Translations under genes and position numbers: made by a program
Notes under the pieces: generated by a model
Databases searched by the model: none
Told to the model about the DNA's origin: nothing
The model's input: the letters and a program-made list of their open reading frames with translations, nothing else
Shown here: in pieces, positions 41,676 to 49,037 of the stretch
Layout: each line of letters opens with the position of its first letter
Position numbering within the stretch: position 1 is the stretch's first letter
Assembly (NCBI GenBank): GCA_965221465.1
Contig: OZ244892.1
Location: forward strand, 1,054,001-1,118,000
DNA: 64,000 nt
Direction of reading: 5' to 3'
Source: Azophilus sp965221465
GTDB lineage: Bacteria > Pseudomonadota > Gammaproteobacteria > Pseudomonadales > Azotimanducaceae

Positions 41676-43829
41676 GTGTCGAGCGGACGTAACAGAGTCG
41701 GCCGGGTGAGGCATCTGCAATCTCGCCTGTTGCTGTTGCTCGCGATTTTTTGGGCGGCCGTGCCCGCGCCGGCAGCGGAACCGCCGGGGCGACCGCTGCG
41801 GGACGGTCCCGCGCCACCGGCGATAATCGTGACCGCGCCGATGCTGCAAAGGGGCAAGGTCGTTTACGAATCCCTTTGCACGGCCTGCCACGCGCCCGAC
41901 GGCGCCGGCCTTGCGGTGGTCGGGCAAGGCCCCGAGATGACGCCACCCGACCTGGCAGACCCGGCATTGATGGCGTTGCGCTCGGACATGGACGTCGCCA
42001 ACATCGTCCAGCACGGCGGCTTCAGCATGCCCGCGTTTCCGCACGTTCGAGGCGACGACCTCGTTGCCCTGGCTGCCTGGATTCGCAGCCTGAGTTGGCC
42101 GCAACTCGAGAGCGTCGATCTGCAACTTCTTGCCCAGGGCACCGTCGACGATTTCAAGCCGGTCACCCGTGCCATGCTCGAAGACCCGCCCGCGGACGAC
42201 TGGCTGATGTTCCGCCGAACCTACGACGGCTGGGCCTACAGCCCGCTCGACCGGGTTAACCGCGACAACGTCAGTGAACTGCGCCTGGCCTGGTCTCGCG
42301 CCATGGAGCCCGGGGGCCAGTACACGACGCCGCTGGTGCATGCAGGCATTCTGTACGTGCAGCATCCGGGTGACGTCATCCAGGCGCTGGACGCCACCGA
42401 CGGCCGCCTGATCTGGGAATACCGGCGCCCGCGGCAAGACGACAGCCGGTTACGCAACCGCCGCAACCTGGCGATCTTCGGGCACCGGCTGTTTCACCTG
42501 GCCGATGACATGCATCTCATTGCCCTCGATGCGCGCACCGGCGTACTCCTCTGGGAAACCCGGGAGCGTGCCGGCGACGCCGGAATTGGTCACATGGCCG
42601 GCCCGACAGTGGTTGCGGGGCTGGTGGTCAGCGGCCGCTCCTGCGCGGCGCGCGGTGGCCCGGAGAGCTGTTATCTGGCGGCCCACGACCCGCAAACCGG
42701 TCGCGAGTTGTGGCATCGGCGCACCATTCCACGGCCCGGCGAACCGGGCGACGAAAGCTGGGGCGGCCTGGCGGACGAGCGGCGCTGGCATGTGGGCACC
42801 TGGGGCAACGTGCCGAGCTACGACCCGAAACTGGGGCTCCTTTACTGGGGCACCTCGGTACCACAGCCGTCGCTCGAGCGGCTGCGCGGCACCGAGGGAA
42901 GCGACGTGCTGCACTCCAACAGCACCCTGGCCACCGACCCGGCCAACGGCGAGTTGGTCTGGGCCTACCAGCATCTGCCCCGCGACAACTGGGACCTGGA
43001 CCACGTCTTCGAACGCTATCTGGTGGATGTGGCGGTGGCACCGGACCCGGCCGAGGTGCCGTGGATCAATCCCCGCATCGAGCCCGGGGAAATGCGGCCC
43101 GTGGTCACGGGAATTCCCGGCAAGACGGGTATCGTCTACACGCTCGATCGCAGAACCGGCGAGTTCCTCTGGGCGCGGGAAACGCTGCACCAGAACGTCA
43201 TCGCCGCCATCGACGGCGACGGCAGGGTGCACATCGACGAAGACCGGGTCGTCGGCCCGTTCGAGGAAATACTGGTCTGCCCGTCCCTCGGTGGCGGCAA
43301 GAACTGGCCGGCCGGTTCGTACAGCCCGCGCACCGGCCTCATGTACCAGCCCCAACAAAATCTGTGCCATCTGCAGACCGGCTACACCGAAACGCCGGTA
43401 GCCGAAGACGGCTATGCGACCAGCTGGCTTGTCGTCGAAGACCCGACGGTGACTGCCGTTCCGTACCCGGTCGGACGCATCGATGCCATCGATGTGTCGA
43501 CCGGTCGCCAGGCCTGGCGGCACGAGCAGCGCGCGGCGGTCATCGGCACAACCGTATCGACGGCGGGCGGCCTCCTGTTCGTCGGCGATATCGACCGGCG
43601 CTTCATGGCCCTCGACGACAGCACGGGCGAGGTGCTCTGGCAGACGATCGTCAGCGCGCCGGTTTCGGGCAGCGCCATTTCCTACGCCGTCGACGGCCGC
43701 CAGTACATCGCCGTCGCCGTCGGTGGCGGCACCGCCTCGCCGGAACGCCGCGCCCTGTCCATACACACGGAACTTAAACCGCCGCGCGACAGCCCGGCCC
43801 TGTTCGTTTTCGCGCTGCCGGTCCATTGA
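41676..43829 (+). CDS. Periplasmic PQQ dehydrogenase with N-terminal cytochrome c domain
   Basis: A protein of 717 residues. A signal sequence (LLLLLAIFWAAVPAPAA) is followed by a cytochrome c domain (LCTACHAPDGAG with heme CxxCH; distal Met probably in FSMPAF), then an eight-blade quinoprotein domain (DDWLMFRRTYDGWAYSPLD, ALDATDGRLIWEY, LPRDNWDLDH, GIVYTLDRRTGEFLWA). The cytochrome is N-terminal, whereas quinohemoprotein alcohol dehydrogenases carry it C-terminally. The vicinal Cys-Cys of methanol-type enzymes is not seen. No ATG fits: GTG 41676 or GTG 41706 are the options, the latter giving a tighter signal peptide. Oxidises an alcohol or similar substrate in the periplasm. Confidence 0.8.
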   Translation: MSSGRNRVGRVRHLQSRLLLLLAIFWAAVPAPAAEPPGRPLRDGPAPPAIIVTAPMLQRGKVVYESLCTACHAPDGAGLAVVGQGPEMTPPDLADPALMALRSDMDVANIVQHGGFSMPAFPHVRGDDLVALAAWIRSLSWPQLESVDLQLLAQGTVDDFKPVTRAMLEDPPADDWLMFRRTYDGWAYSPLDRVNRDNVSELRLAWSRAMEPGGQYTTPLVHAGILYVQHPGDVIQALDATDGRLIWEYRRPRQDDSRLRNRRNLAIFGHRLFHLADDMHLIALDARTGVLLWETRERAGDAGIGHMAGPTVVAGLVVSGRSCAARGGPESCYLAAHDPQTGRELWHRRTIPRPGEPGDESWGGLADERRWHVGTWGNVPSYDPKLGLLYWGTSVPQPSLERLRGTEGSDVLHSNSTLATDPANGELVWAYQHLPRDNWDLDHVFERYLVDVAVAPDPAEVPWINPRIEPGEMRPVVTGIPGKTGIVYTLDRRTGEFLWARETLHQNVIAAIDGDGRVHIDEDRVVGPFEEILVCPSLGGGKNWPAGSYSPRTGLMYQPQQNLCHLQTGYTETPVAEDGYATSWLVVEDPTVTAVPYPVGRIDAIDVSTGRQAWRHEQRAAVIGTTVSTAGGLLFVGDIDRRFMALDDSTGEVLWQTIVSAPVSGSAISYAVDGRQYIAVAVGGGTASPERRALSIHTELKPPRDSPALFVFALPVH

Positions 43830-43863
43830 AACCGGCGTTCAGACACGGTGGCCGGGCGTTCGC

Positions 43864-45063
43864 TTACGCGACCTCCGAACCATTCGGGTCGTCGAGCGGG
43901 TCGAGGACGTGCGGGAAGTTGTCCAGGGTCACGATCACGGCTTCCCGTGCGTGGGGAAAGGTCTGGTAGAACTCGTCCAGGGCGCGCAGGTGACGCTCCG
44001 TGGCGTCCGTGGACGTGACCTGGACCGGGGTGGTGCCGACAGTGGATTGAATCACGAAGTCGACCTCGCCCTGGCCGCGCCAGTAGAAGACCTCCTGGTG
44101 TCGTTTCCTCAGTTCCACGAATGTGGCGCACTCCAGGGCCTTGCCCAGGTCGCGGCCGGTGGGTGTCACCGCGACGCGCCGCAGGGCCGTGTCGACCGGA
44201 TAATACTTGCGGTTGCGTTGCGTCCGTTTGCGCTCCGAGTAGGTGAACCAGCGGCACGGGAAAAGCAGATAAGCCTGCTCGCAGGCATCGAGATAGGTGG
44301 ATACGGTTTCGACTGCGACGCCGCTGGCGGCGGCGATGCGTCGCGAACTGAGTTCGGAACCCGCCGACTCGAACACCATCTGCACGATCTGCCGCAGGGC
44401 GATGGACGATCTCGCCCGCACACGTTCGCGGACATCGCGTTGCAGGATGTCGACGAAATACTGGCGCAGGAGGCGGTCTGCATCGTCGCTTGCCAGCGGC
44501 TCCGGAAAGCCGCCGCGATACAGGTAGTCCTGCACGTCGCCTTCGGTATCCACCCTGCGGAATTCATGAAAGTCGAACGGGAACAACTCGACGGTGATGT
44601 GCCTGCCCGTCAGCACCGAGGCCAGTTCGCCGGACAGGAGGTGTGCATTGGAACCGCTGACCACGTATCGAAATCGGCCTGGACGTTCGAGTTTCGCGCA
44701 CAACCACCGCTCCCAGTCGCGCACCCACTGGATCTCGTCCAGGAATACGGTGAGCGCTTCGCCTTGGGGACGCAACGTGCCGAAGGCTTCCGTCAATTGC
44801 TCCAGCGTTTCGAAGCCGAGATGACCGGCGAGACGCGGGTCCTCGAAATTCACGTACAGGCAGTTTCTTCGATCGAGCCCATAATGATCGATCATCTGGG
44901 TCATAAGCGTGGACTTGCCGCAGCGCCGAACACCCTGGACAACCAGAGCGATGCGATGGGACAGCGACGGAGGCAGTGTGACGCGACGAGGGATTGACGG
45001 CGGCGGGGGGCCGTCCCAGAAGCTCCAGGTCGCGGCAATGGCGAGGAGTTCGTCACCGTGCAT
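43864..45063 (-). CDS. AAA ATPase with DUF4143 domain
   Basis: A 399-residue protein. Walker A VVQGVRRCGKSTLM, Walker B LTVFLDEIQWV, sensor FRYVVSGSNAHLLSGE and FPFDFHEF belong to the AAA_14/DUF4143 family; the C-terminal DUF4143 part includes YLDACEQAYLLFPC, LGKALECATFVEL and the nuclease-like VFYWRGQGEVDFVI. These ATPases are common in accessory DNA and often treated as toxin-antitoxin-like or mobile, but the function is unproven. ATG 45063 is chosen because three phased inverted repeats (45065-45138) lie directly before it. Confidence 0.85.
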   Translation of the reverse strand: MHGDELLAIAATWSFWDGPPPPSIPRRVTLPPSLSHRIALVVQGVRRCGKSTLMTQMIDHYGLDRRNCLYVNFEDPRLAGHLGFETLEQLTEAFGTLRPQGEALTVFLDEIQWVRDWERWLCAKLERPGRFRYVVSGSNAHLLSGELASVLTGRHITVELFPFDFHEFRRVDTEGDVQDYLYRGGFPEPLASDDADRLLRQYFVDILQRDVRERVRARSSIALRQIVQMVFESAGSELSSRRIAAASGVAVETVSTYLDACEQAYLLFPCRWFTYSERKRTQRNRKYYPVDTALRRVAVTPTGRDLGKALECATFVELRKRHQEVFYWRGQGEVDFVIQSTVGTTPVQVTSTDATERHLRALDEFYQTFPHAREAVIVTLDNFPHVLDPLDDPNGSEVA

Positions 45064-45064
45064 T

Positions 45065-45138
45065 TGTCGAATAAACTCTACAGTTTTAATTTTGTCGATC
45101 TTACTCGACAATTTGAAATCTGTCGAATTAGATCGACA
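45065..45138. promoter_or_regulatory. Three 18-bp inverted repeats with a 28-bp period
   Basis: TGTCGA-N6-TCGACA at 45093-45110 and 45121-45138 is perfect; at 45065-45082 it reads TGTCGA-N6-TCTACA. The starts are exactly 28 bp apart, and the last site touches the start codon of the DUF4143 ATPase gene. It looks like a cooperative operator array for a dimeric repressor, perhaps autoregulation. Confidence 0.6.
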
Positions 45139-45218
45139 ACGAGGCGAGGGCCGACGCCCGGCAGCCGCGTCGAACACCGGCGACGCCAAGGGGAAAGGCC
45201 CGGGAGGGCGAGTTCGAA

Positions 45219-45719
45219 TCAGTTTGCCGGTTCGACCAGAAAGATGTGCACGTTTTCCTGGCCGGGGCTCCGCCAGTTCGGGTATTTCCCGAGGAAGGCC
45301 CGGTAGACCGGAGCCCGGGTGTTTTCGTCGTCGATGTGCCTGAGCCTTTGGTCGAACAATCGATCTCCGATCTTCAGCCGCACGCGCGGGTCTCGCAGCA
45401 CATTGCGGTTCCAGGCCCGCTTGTCAGGGAAACTGCCGCCGCCGCGGTACGAGGAGAACAGATAGAAATCGCCGTCGTGCACCGCGCACCATACGGTGAC
45501 CGAGTGTGGAATGCCGTAGACGGTATTGGTCTGCAGGTATATCTCGCCGAAGCGATCGGTGAAGCTCCAGTCGGTGACGGGCTCAGTGACCAGATCCCCG
45601 GCGAGCCACAACCCGGGGCGCCCGTCACGAGGTTCGAACCCGAAGAGCCTCAGTGAAAGCAGTGCGATCACAAGGGCGAGAACCAGCGCTATTCCCGTCG
45701 TCTTCAAAATTTTGTTCAT
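45219..45719 (-). CDS. Membrane-anchored split-beta-barrel (PNPOx-like) protein
   Basis: A 166-residue protein: an N-terminal membrane anchor or signal (TGIALVLALVIALLSLRLFG) followed by a domain with GEIYLQTNTVYGIPHSVTVW, DFYLFSSYRGG, KRAWNRNVLRDPRVRLKIGD and VYRAFLGKYPNW. The order of strands and the NVLRDPRVRL pattern resemble pyridoxamine-phosphate-oxidase/F420-type split barrels that bind flavin or F420. The start at MNKILKTTG (45719) was chosen for the anchor. A flavin-linked redox role is only a guess. Confidence 0.55.
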   Translation of the reverse strand: MNKILKTTGIALVLALVIALLSLRLFGFEPRDGRPGLWLAGDLVTEPVTDWSFTDRFGEIYLQTNTVYGIPHSVTVWCAVHDGDFYLFSSYRGGGSFPDKRAWNRNVLRDPRVRLKIGDRLFDQRLRHIDDENTRAPVYRAFLGKYPNWRSPGQENVHIFLVEPAN

Positions 45720-45876
45720 GACGAAATCCCCCTCGGGCAACGGCCCCCACCACAGCGATCTTACAGGAATCGCGCGCCTGGTCTTGATGGGCGACAACGT
45801 CGTGACGTACTCTCGAAACCAACAGGGGGGTTCGTGGCACGTTACGACAGATGGCGAATTGGGCTGAGCGGAATGC

Positions 45877-45920
45877 CCTGGTCCGCATATCGCACCAACT
45901 TTCGTTGCGAGGGCGTCGAG
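45877..45920 (-). repeat. R2 repeat, intergenic copy
   Basis: The plus strand reads CCCTGGTCCGCATATCGCAC then CAACTTTCGTTGCGAGGGCG, matching 62002-62042 and 48615-48656. It sits between the divergent split-barrel and methyltransferase genes. The minus strand would read DALATKVGAICGPG if translated, like the coding copy at 37886. Confidence 0.55.
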
Positions 45921-45978
45921 GCGCCCCCATGAGTGGTCGAGCGGACCGGACGGGGCGGAATAGCGTGCCGCGCAGCGG

Positions 45979-46938
45979 TTGAAGGCATTGGTCAGGCATG
46001 CGTCCAATCCGGGGTGGCGCCGCTACTGGCGAGAGAATCGCCTGGCCGCCTGTGTGCCCGACAACCCCGATTCCGCGGCCGCCATCGAGAACCACTGGGC
46101 CGGGTTCTTTGCGGATAATTCCACAGGCAACCGCGTACTGGACGTGGCGACCGGCAACGGCGTGCTGCTGGTCTGGGCCGCGAGAGCCGCACGTGCGACC
46201 GGACGCCAGTTGACGTTGACCGGCATCGACCTTGCCGATATCGACCCGGCGCGCTTCCTGCCCGAATATCGGGCCGATCTTTCGGCAGCACGCTTCGTGG
46301 GCAGAACCGCGGCGGAGTCGCTGCCCTTTGCCGATGGCAGCTTCGACACCGTGGTCTCGCAATACGGGCTCGAATACGCGGAATTGGAACAGGCCCTGAG
46401 CGAAGCTGCACGGGTGCTGGCGCCGGGTGGGCGACTGCATTGGCTGGCTCACGACGCCGACAGCATGGTGGTTGGCCAGGGCCGCGCCAAACTGGCGGAT
46501 ATCGACCTGCTGCTGGCTTCGGAGGGCCCCTTCGCCGCAATGAAAGCATACGTGCAAGCCCGCACCCGCCGCCGCAAGGTGACCCGTGCGACACGCGACC
46601 TGACCGAAGCCCTTGGCAGAGCCGAAGCACACTGCGCAGCCAATCCGTCGGCGACACTGGTGCAGCAACTCTGTGGCGCCATCCGCGACACGGCCAATCG
46701 ATTCGAAACGTACCATCCCGCCGATGTGGAGCACTGGCTTGCGGAGAACCTCGAGCGCCTGCGCGGCGAACGGCAGCGGACGCGCGATCTGCTGACCGCA
46801 TGCCTGTCCGGCCAGCGCCTTGCACGAGTCGAGAAAGTCCTGGGGACCGAGCCCTGGTCGGACGCCGATATCGCCCCGCTCTACGTCGGTGCGGCGGGTG
46901 CATCCGTAGGACAACTGATTCGCGCCGACAGGCTCTGA
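45979..46938 (+). CDS. Class I SAM-dependent methyltransferase
   Basis: A 319-residue protein with the SAM-binding motif I (VLDVATGNGVLLVWAA), acidic loop ITGIDLADID-like (LTGIDLADIDP), motif FDTVVSQYGLEYAE and ARVLAPGGRLHWLAHD, all of the Methyltransf_11 type. Substrate unknown; the C-terminal half is helical and unrecognised. No ATG is available near the N-terminus, so TTG 45979 is the best start and its exact position is uncertain. Confidence 0.75.
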   Translation: MKALVRHASNPGWRRYWRENRLAACVPDNPDSAAAIENHWAGFFADNSTGNRVLDVATGNGVLLVWAARAARATGRQLTLTGIDLADIDPARFLPEYRADLSAARFVGRTAAESLPFADGSFDTVVSQYGLEYAELEQALSEAARVLAPGGRLHWLAHDADSMVVGQGRAKLADIDLLLASEGPFAAMKAYVQARTRRRKVTRATRDLTEALGRAEAHCAANPSATLVQQLCGAIRDTANRFETYHPADVEHWLAENLERLRGERQRTRDLLTACLSGQRLARVEKVLGTEPWSDADIAPLYVGAAGASVGQLIRADRL

Positions 46939-46984
46939 GCCAATGAGAATGCGGGTATGCAGTTTGCGAACCGACCGTGCCGCC

Positions 46985-47230
46985 AACGTGCAAGGAACAT
47001 CCGACAACCGCTGGGAGAGAACCGGTGTGCGGCGCGTGTATACCGCTCGCCGAACGGCGCCTTTGGGACTCCCGCTTGCGCACATCGTTGCGGTACAGGC
47101 GCCCCCCCGGCGCGCCATTCGGCGAGCCGTTCGGCGAGCCGTATGCACGTGCCGCATACCGGTTCTCGGCGTCGGATACGAAGGAAGGGAATCCGTGGTT
47201 GACAAATTCAATCAAATCAGATGTTTGAAA
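46985..47230. repeat. R1 hairpin repeat, copy B (most complete)
   Basis: Arms 47017-47055 and 47129-47167 are inverted repeats matching at 35 of 39 positions (starting GAGAACCGGTGTGCGG and ending CACGTGCCGCATACCGGTTCTC in parts), separated by about 73 bases. Outer flanks (GACAACCGCTGG left; TTCAATCAAATCAGATGTTT right) are shared with copy A. It occupies the gap before the PQQ sugar dehydrogenase and its right end reaches an in-frame ATG at 47221, a reason not to use that codon as the start. Confidence 0.7.
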
Positions 47231-47283
47231 CTCGTTTCGTGAACACTGCAGAGAAACCGCACGCAACCGCAAAAGGCCCGGTC

Positions 47284-48603
47284 ATGTGGGCATACGGAAT
47301 CCTGCGCCGCACCATGGCAATTGCGCTCGTGCCCGTGTTGTTCGTCTGCAGTATCGCGGGTGCACCGGTGTCGCAGTCGGCCGAGCCGGCTGAGACGCCG
47401 CCCAATGGAATGACGGGCCGCGAGGGTTCCGGCCCCGATACACTCCCCGACACCGCGCAGATCGTCGACGAAAAAGGCCAGCGCCTGCGGGTCGTTCCGC
47501 TCAAGGGTCTGCAGCGTCCCTGGGCGCTGGCCTTCCTGCCGGACGGGGCCATGCTGGTGACCGAGCGGCCGGGCCGACTGCGGCGTGTGAATGCGGATTT
47601 CACCCTCGACCCGCAACCCATAGCGGGAATTCCCGACGTGCTGGCCGCGGCCTACAAGGGCCTGATGGACGTGGCGCTGCACCCGGATTTCGCGGACAAC
47701 CGGTGGGTCTACTTCACGTACTTCCAGCGCCTGCCCGGCGAAACCGACGCCGACTGGGATGCATTGATCGGCCCTGCCGGAACCGCAGTGCTGGCGCGAG
47801 GCCGGTACGACGGCAGACACAGGCTGCTGGACGTCGAAGACCTGTTTATCGCCGATGCGGCTACCAGCGGCGTCAGTGCGGCGCGTATCGTCTTCGGCGC
47901 CGACGGCGGGCTGTACATGAGTATCGGGGCGCCGAGCTACACACTGGCCGACGGTGGCACCAACCGCGTCGGCAGCGCACACGACGCGCAGGACCCGGCT
48001 TCGCACGCGGGCAAGATCCTTCGTCTCGGCGAAGAGGGCTCCGCGCTCCCCGACAACCCCTTTGTGGACGTGCCCGGTTATCTCCCCGAGATTTTTGCCC
48101 TCGGTGTGCGCAACACCACCGGCATGGCAGTGCATCCCCGCACCGGCGCCCTCTGGACAGTGGAGCACGGCCCCCTCGGCGGGGACGAGATCAACATCAT
48201 CGAAGCCGGCCGCAACTACGGCTGGCCCCTGGTCTCCTACGGTCGAGCTTACGGCGGAGAATCGACCGGCGCCGGTTTCGGACCCGTGCTCGCCGGCCCT
48301 TCGGCGCCGGGCATGGAGGAACCGTGGCTCTATTGGTCGCCCAACATCGCACCGGGCGGCCTGGCGATCTACACGGGCGAGCGCTTCCCCGACTGGGCCG
48401 GTCACGCCTTCATCGGCGGGTTGCGTGGCGCACAGCTTCACCGGGTGGCCGTGTCCCCGGAGGGTCTGCCCCAAGGGCAGCAGGCGTTGCTGCTTTCGCT
48501 GGCACAGCGCATTCGTGAGGTTCGGGAAGGCCCCGACGGCCTGCTGTACCTGCTTACGGATCACGACCAGGGCGCGCTGCTGCGCGTCGAACCCGTCGAA
48601 TGA
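47284..48603 (+). CDS. PQQ-dependent soluble aldose/sugar dehydrogenase (YliI/GSDH-like)
   Basis: A 439-residue protein with a signal peptide (RRTMAIALVPVLFVCSIAGA). Six-bladed GSDH fold: LKGLQRPWALAFLPDGAMLV, MDVALHPDFADNRWVYFTYF, SHAGKILRLGEEGSALPDNP, GMAVHPRTGALWTVEHGPLG, GDEINIIEAGRNYGWPLVSY and ILLLT-like end YLLTDHDQGALLRVEP. Related enzymes oxidise aldose sugars in the periplasm with PQQ and calcium. I used ATG 47284, since ATG 47221 lies in repeat R1; ATG 47314 is also possible. Confidence 0.85.
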   Translation: MWAYGILRRTMAIALVPVLFVCSIAGAPVSQSAEPAETPPNGMTGREGSGPDTLPDTAQIVDEKGQRLRVVPLKGLQRPWALAFLPDGAMLVTERPGRLRRVNADFTLDPQPIAGIPDVLAAAYKGLMDVALHPDFADNRWVYFTYFQRLPGETDADWDALIGPAGTAVLARGRYDGRHRLLDVEDLFIADAATSGVSAARIVFGADGGLYMSIGAPSYTLADGGTNRVGSAHDAQDPASHAGKILRLGEEGSALPDNPFVDVPGYLPEIFALGVRNTTGMAVHPRTGALWTVEHGPLGGDEINIIEAGRNYGWPLVSYGRAYGGESTGAGFGPVLAGPSAPGMEEPWLYWSPNIAPGGLAIYTGERFPDWAGHAFIGGLRGAQLHRVAVSPEGLPQGQQALLLSLAQRIREVREGPDGLLYLLTDHDQGALLRVEPVE

Positions 48604-48614
48604 CAGAAACCCTC

Positions 48615-48710
48615 GACCCGCATCCGTCACCAACTTTCGTCGCGAGGGCGTCGACGTTTCGTCGCGAGGGCGTCGACGTTTCGTCGCGAGGGCGTAGACG
48701 TTTCGTCGCT
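48615..48710. repeat. R2 copy expanded into 22-bp tandem repeats
   Basis: An R2 core (GACCCGCATCCGTCACCAAC) is followed by units of TTTCGTCGCGAGGGCGTCGACG-type sequence (22 bp) at 48635, 48657 and 48679 and a partial unit at 48701. They begin 12 bases after the dehydrogenase stop. The rest of this 434-base gap (48711-49037) holds only the ribosome-binding region of the receptor gene (CAGGGGGA near 49022). Confidence 0.65.
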
Positions 48711-49037
48711 GAAGCAAAACGCGCCGAGCAAGCGCTGCCGCGCTGGAGCAAATCGCCCCATAGCCATTGACAGCGTCCAACTTGCGAACGATAGTATCGC
48801 CAAGCGCCGACGCCTGTTTCTGTGAAACGCGTCAGCGTCAAAGGGAGGTATGTCTCGGGCTGTCGGTATCGACCCGATGGGGGCCGGATGTCGTTTCGCC
48901 GAGGTTTACCCTGAGCAGCCTGGGGGCTTTGCAGTCGGATTGAACCCGGTATTCGATTGCCCGCCGCCGGCCGCACCTGAAGCCAATCAGGGATAACGAT
49001 CAGCAAGGGATTACAACCAGACAGGGGGATTACGTTG

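Noticed and set aside
45065..45138. CRISPR-like array because of regular 28-bp spacing
   Set aside because: The repeated unit is an 18-bp palindrome separated by only 10 bp and there are three copies; this fits an operator array, and no cas genes are present.
48635..48710. 22-bp tandem units as a CRISPR or coding minisatellite
   Set aside because: The units are contiguous without spacers and derive from the R2 repeat; no start codon or ribosome-binding site supports translation.
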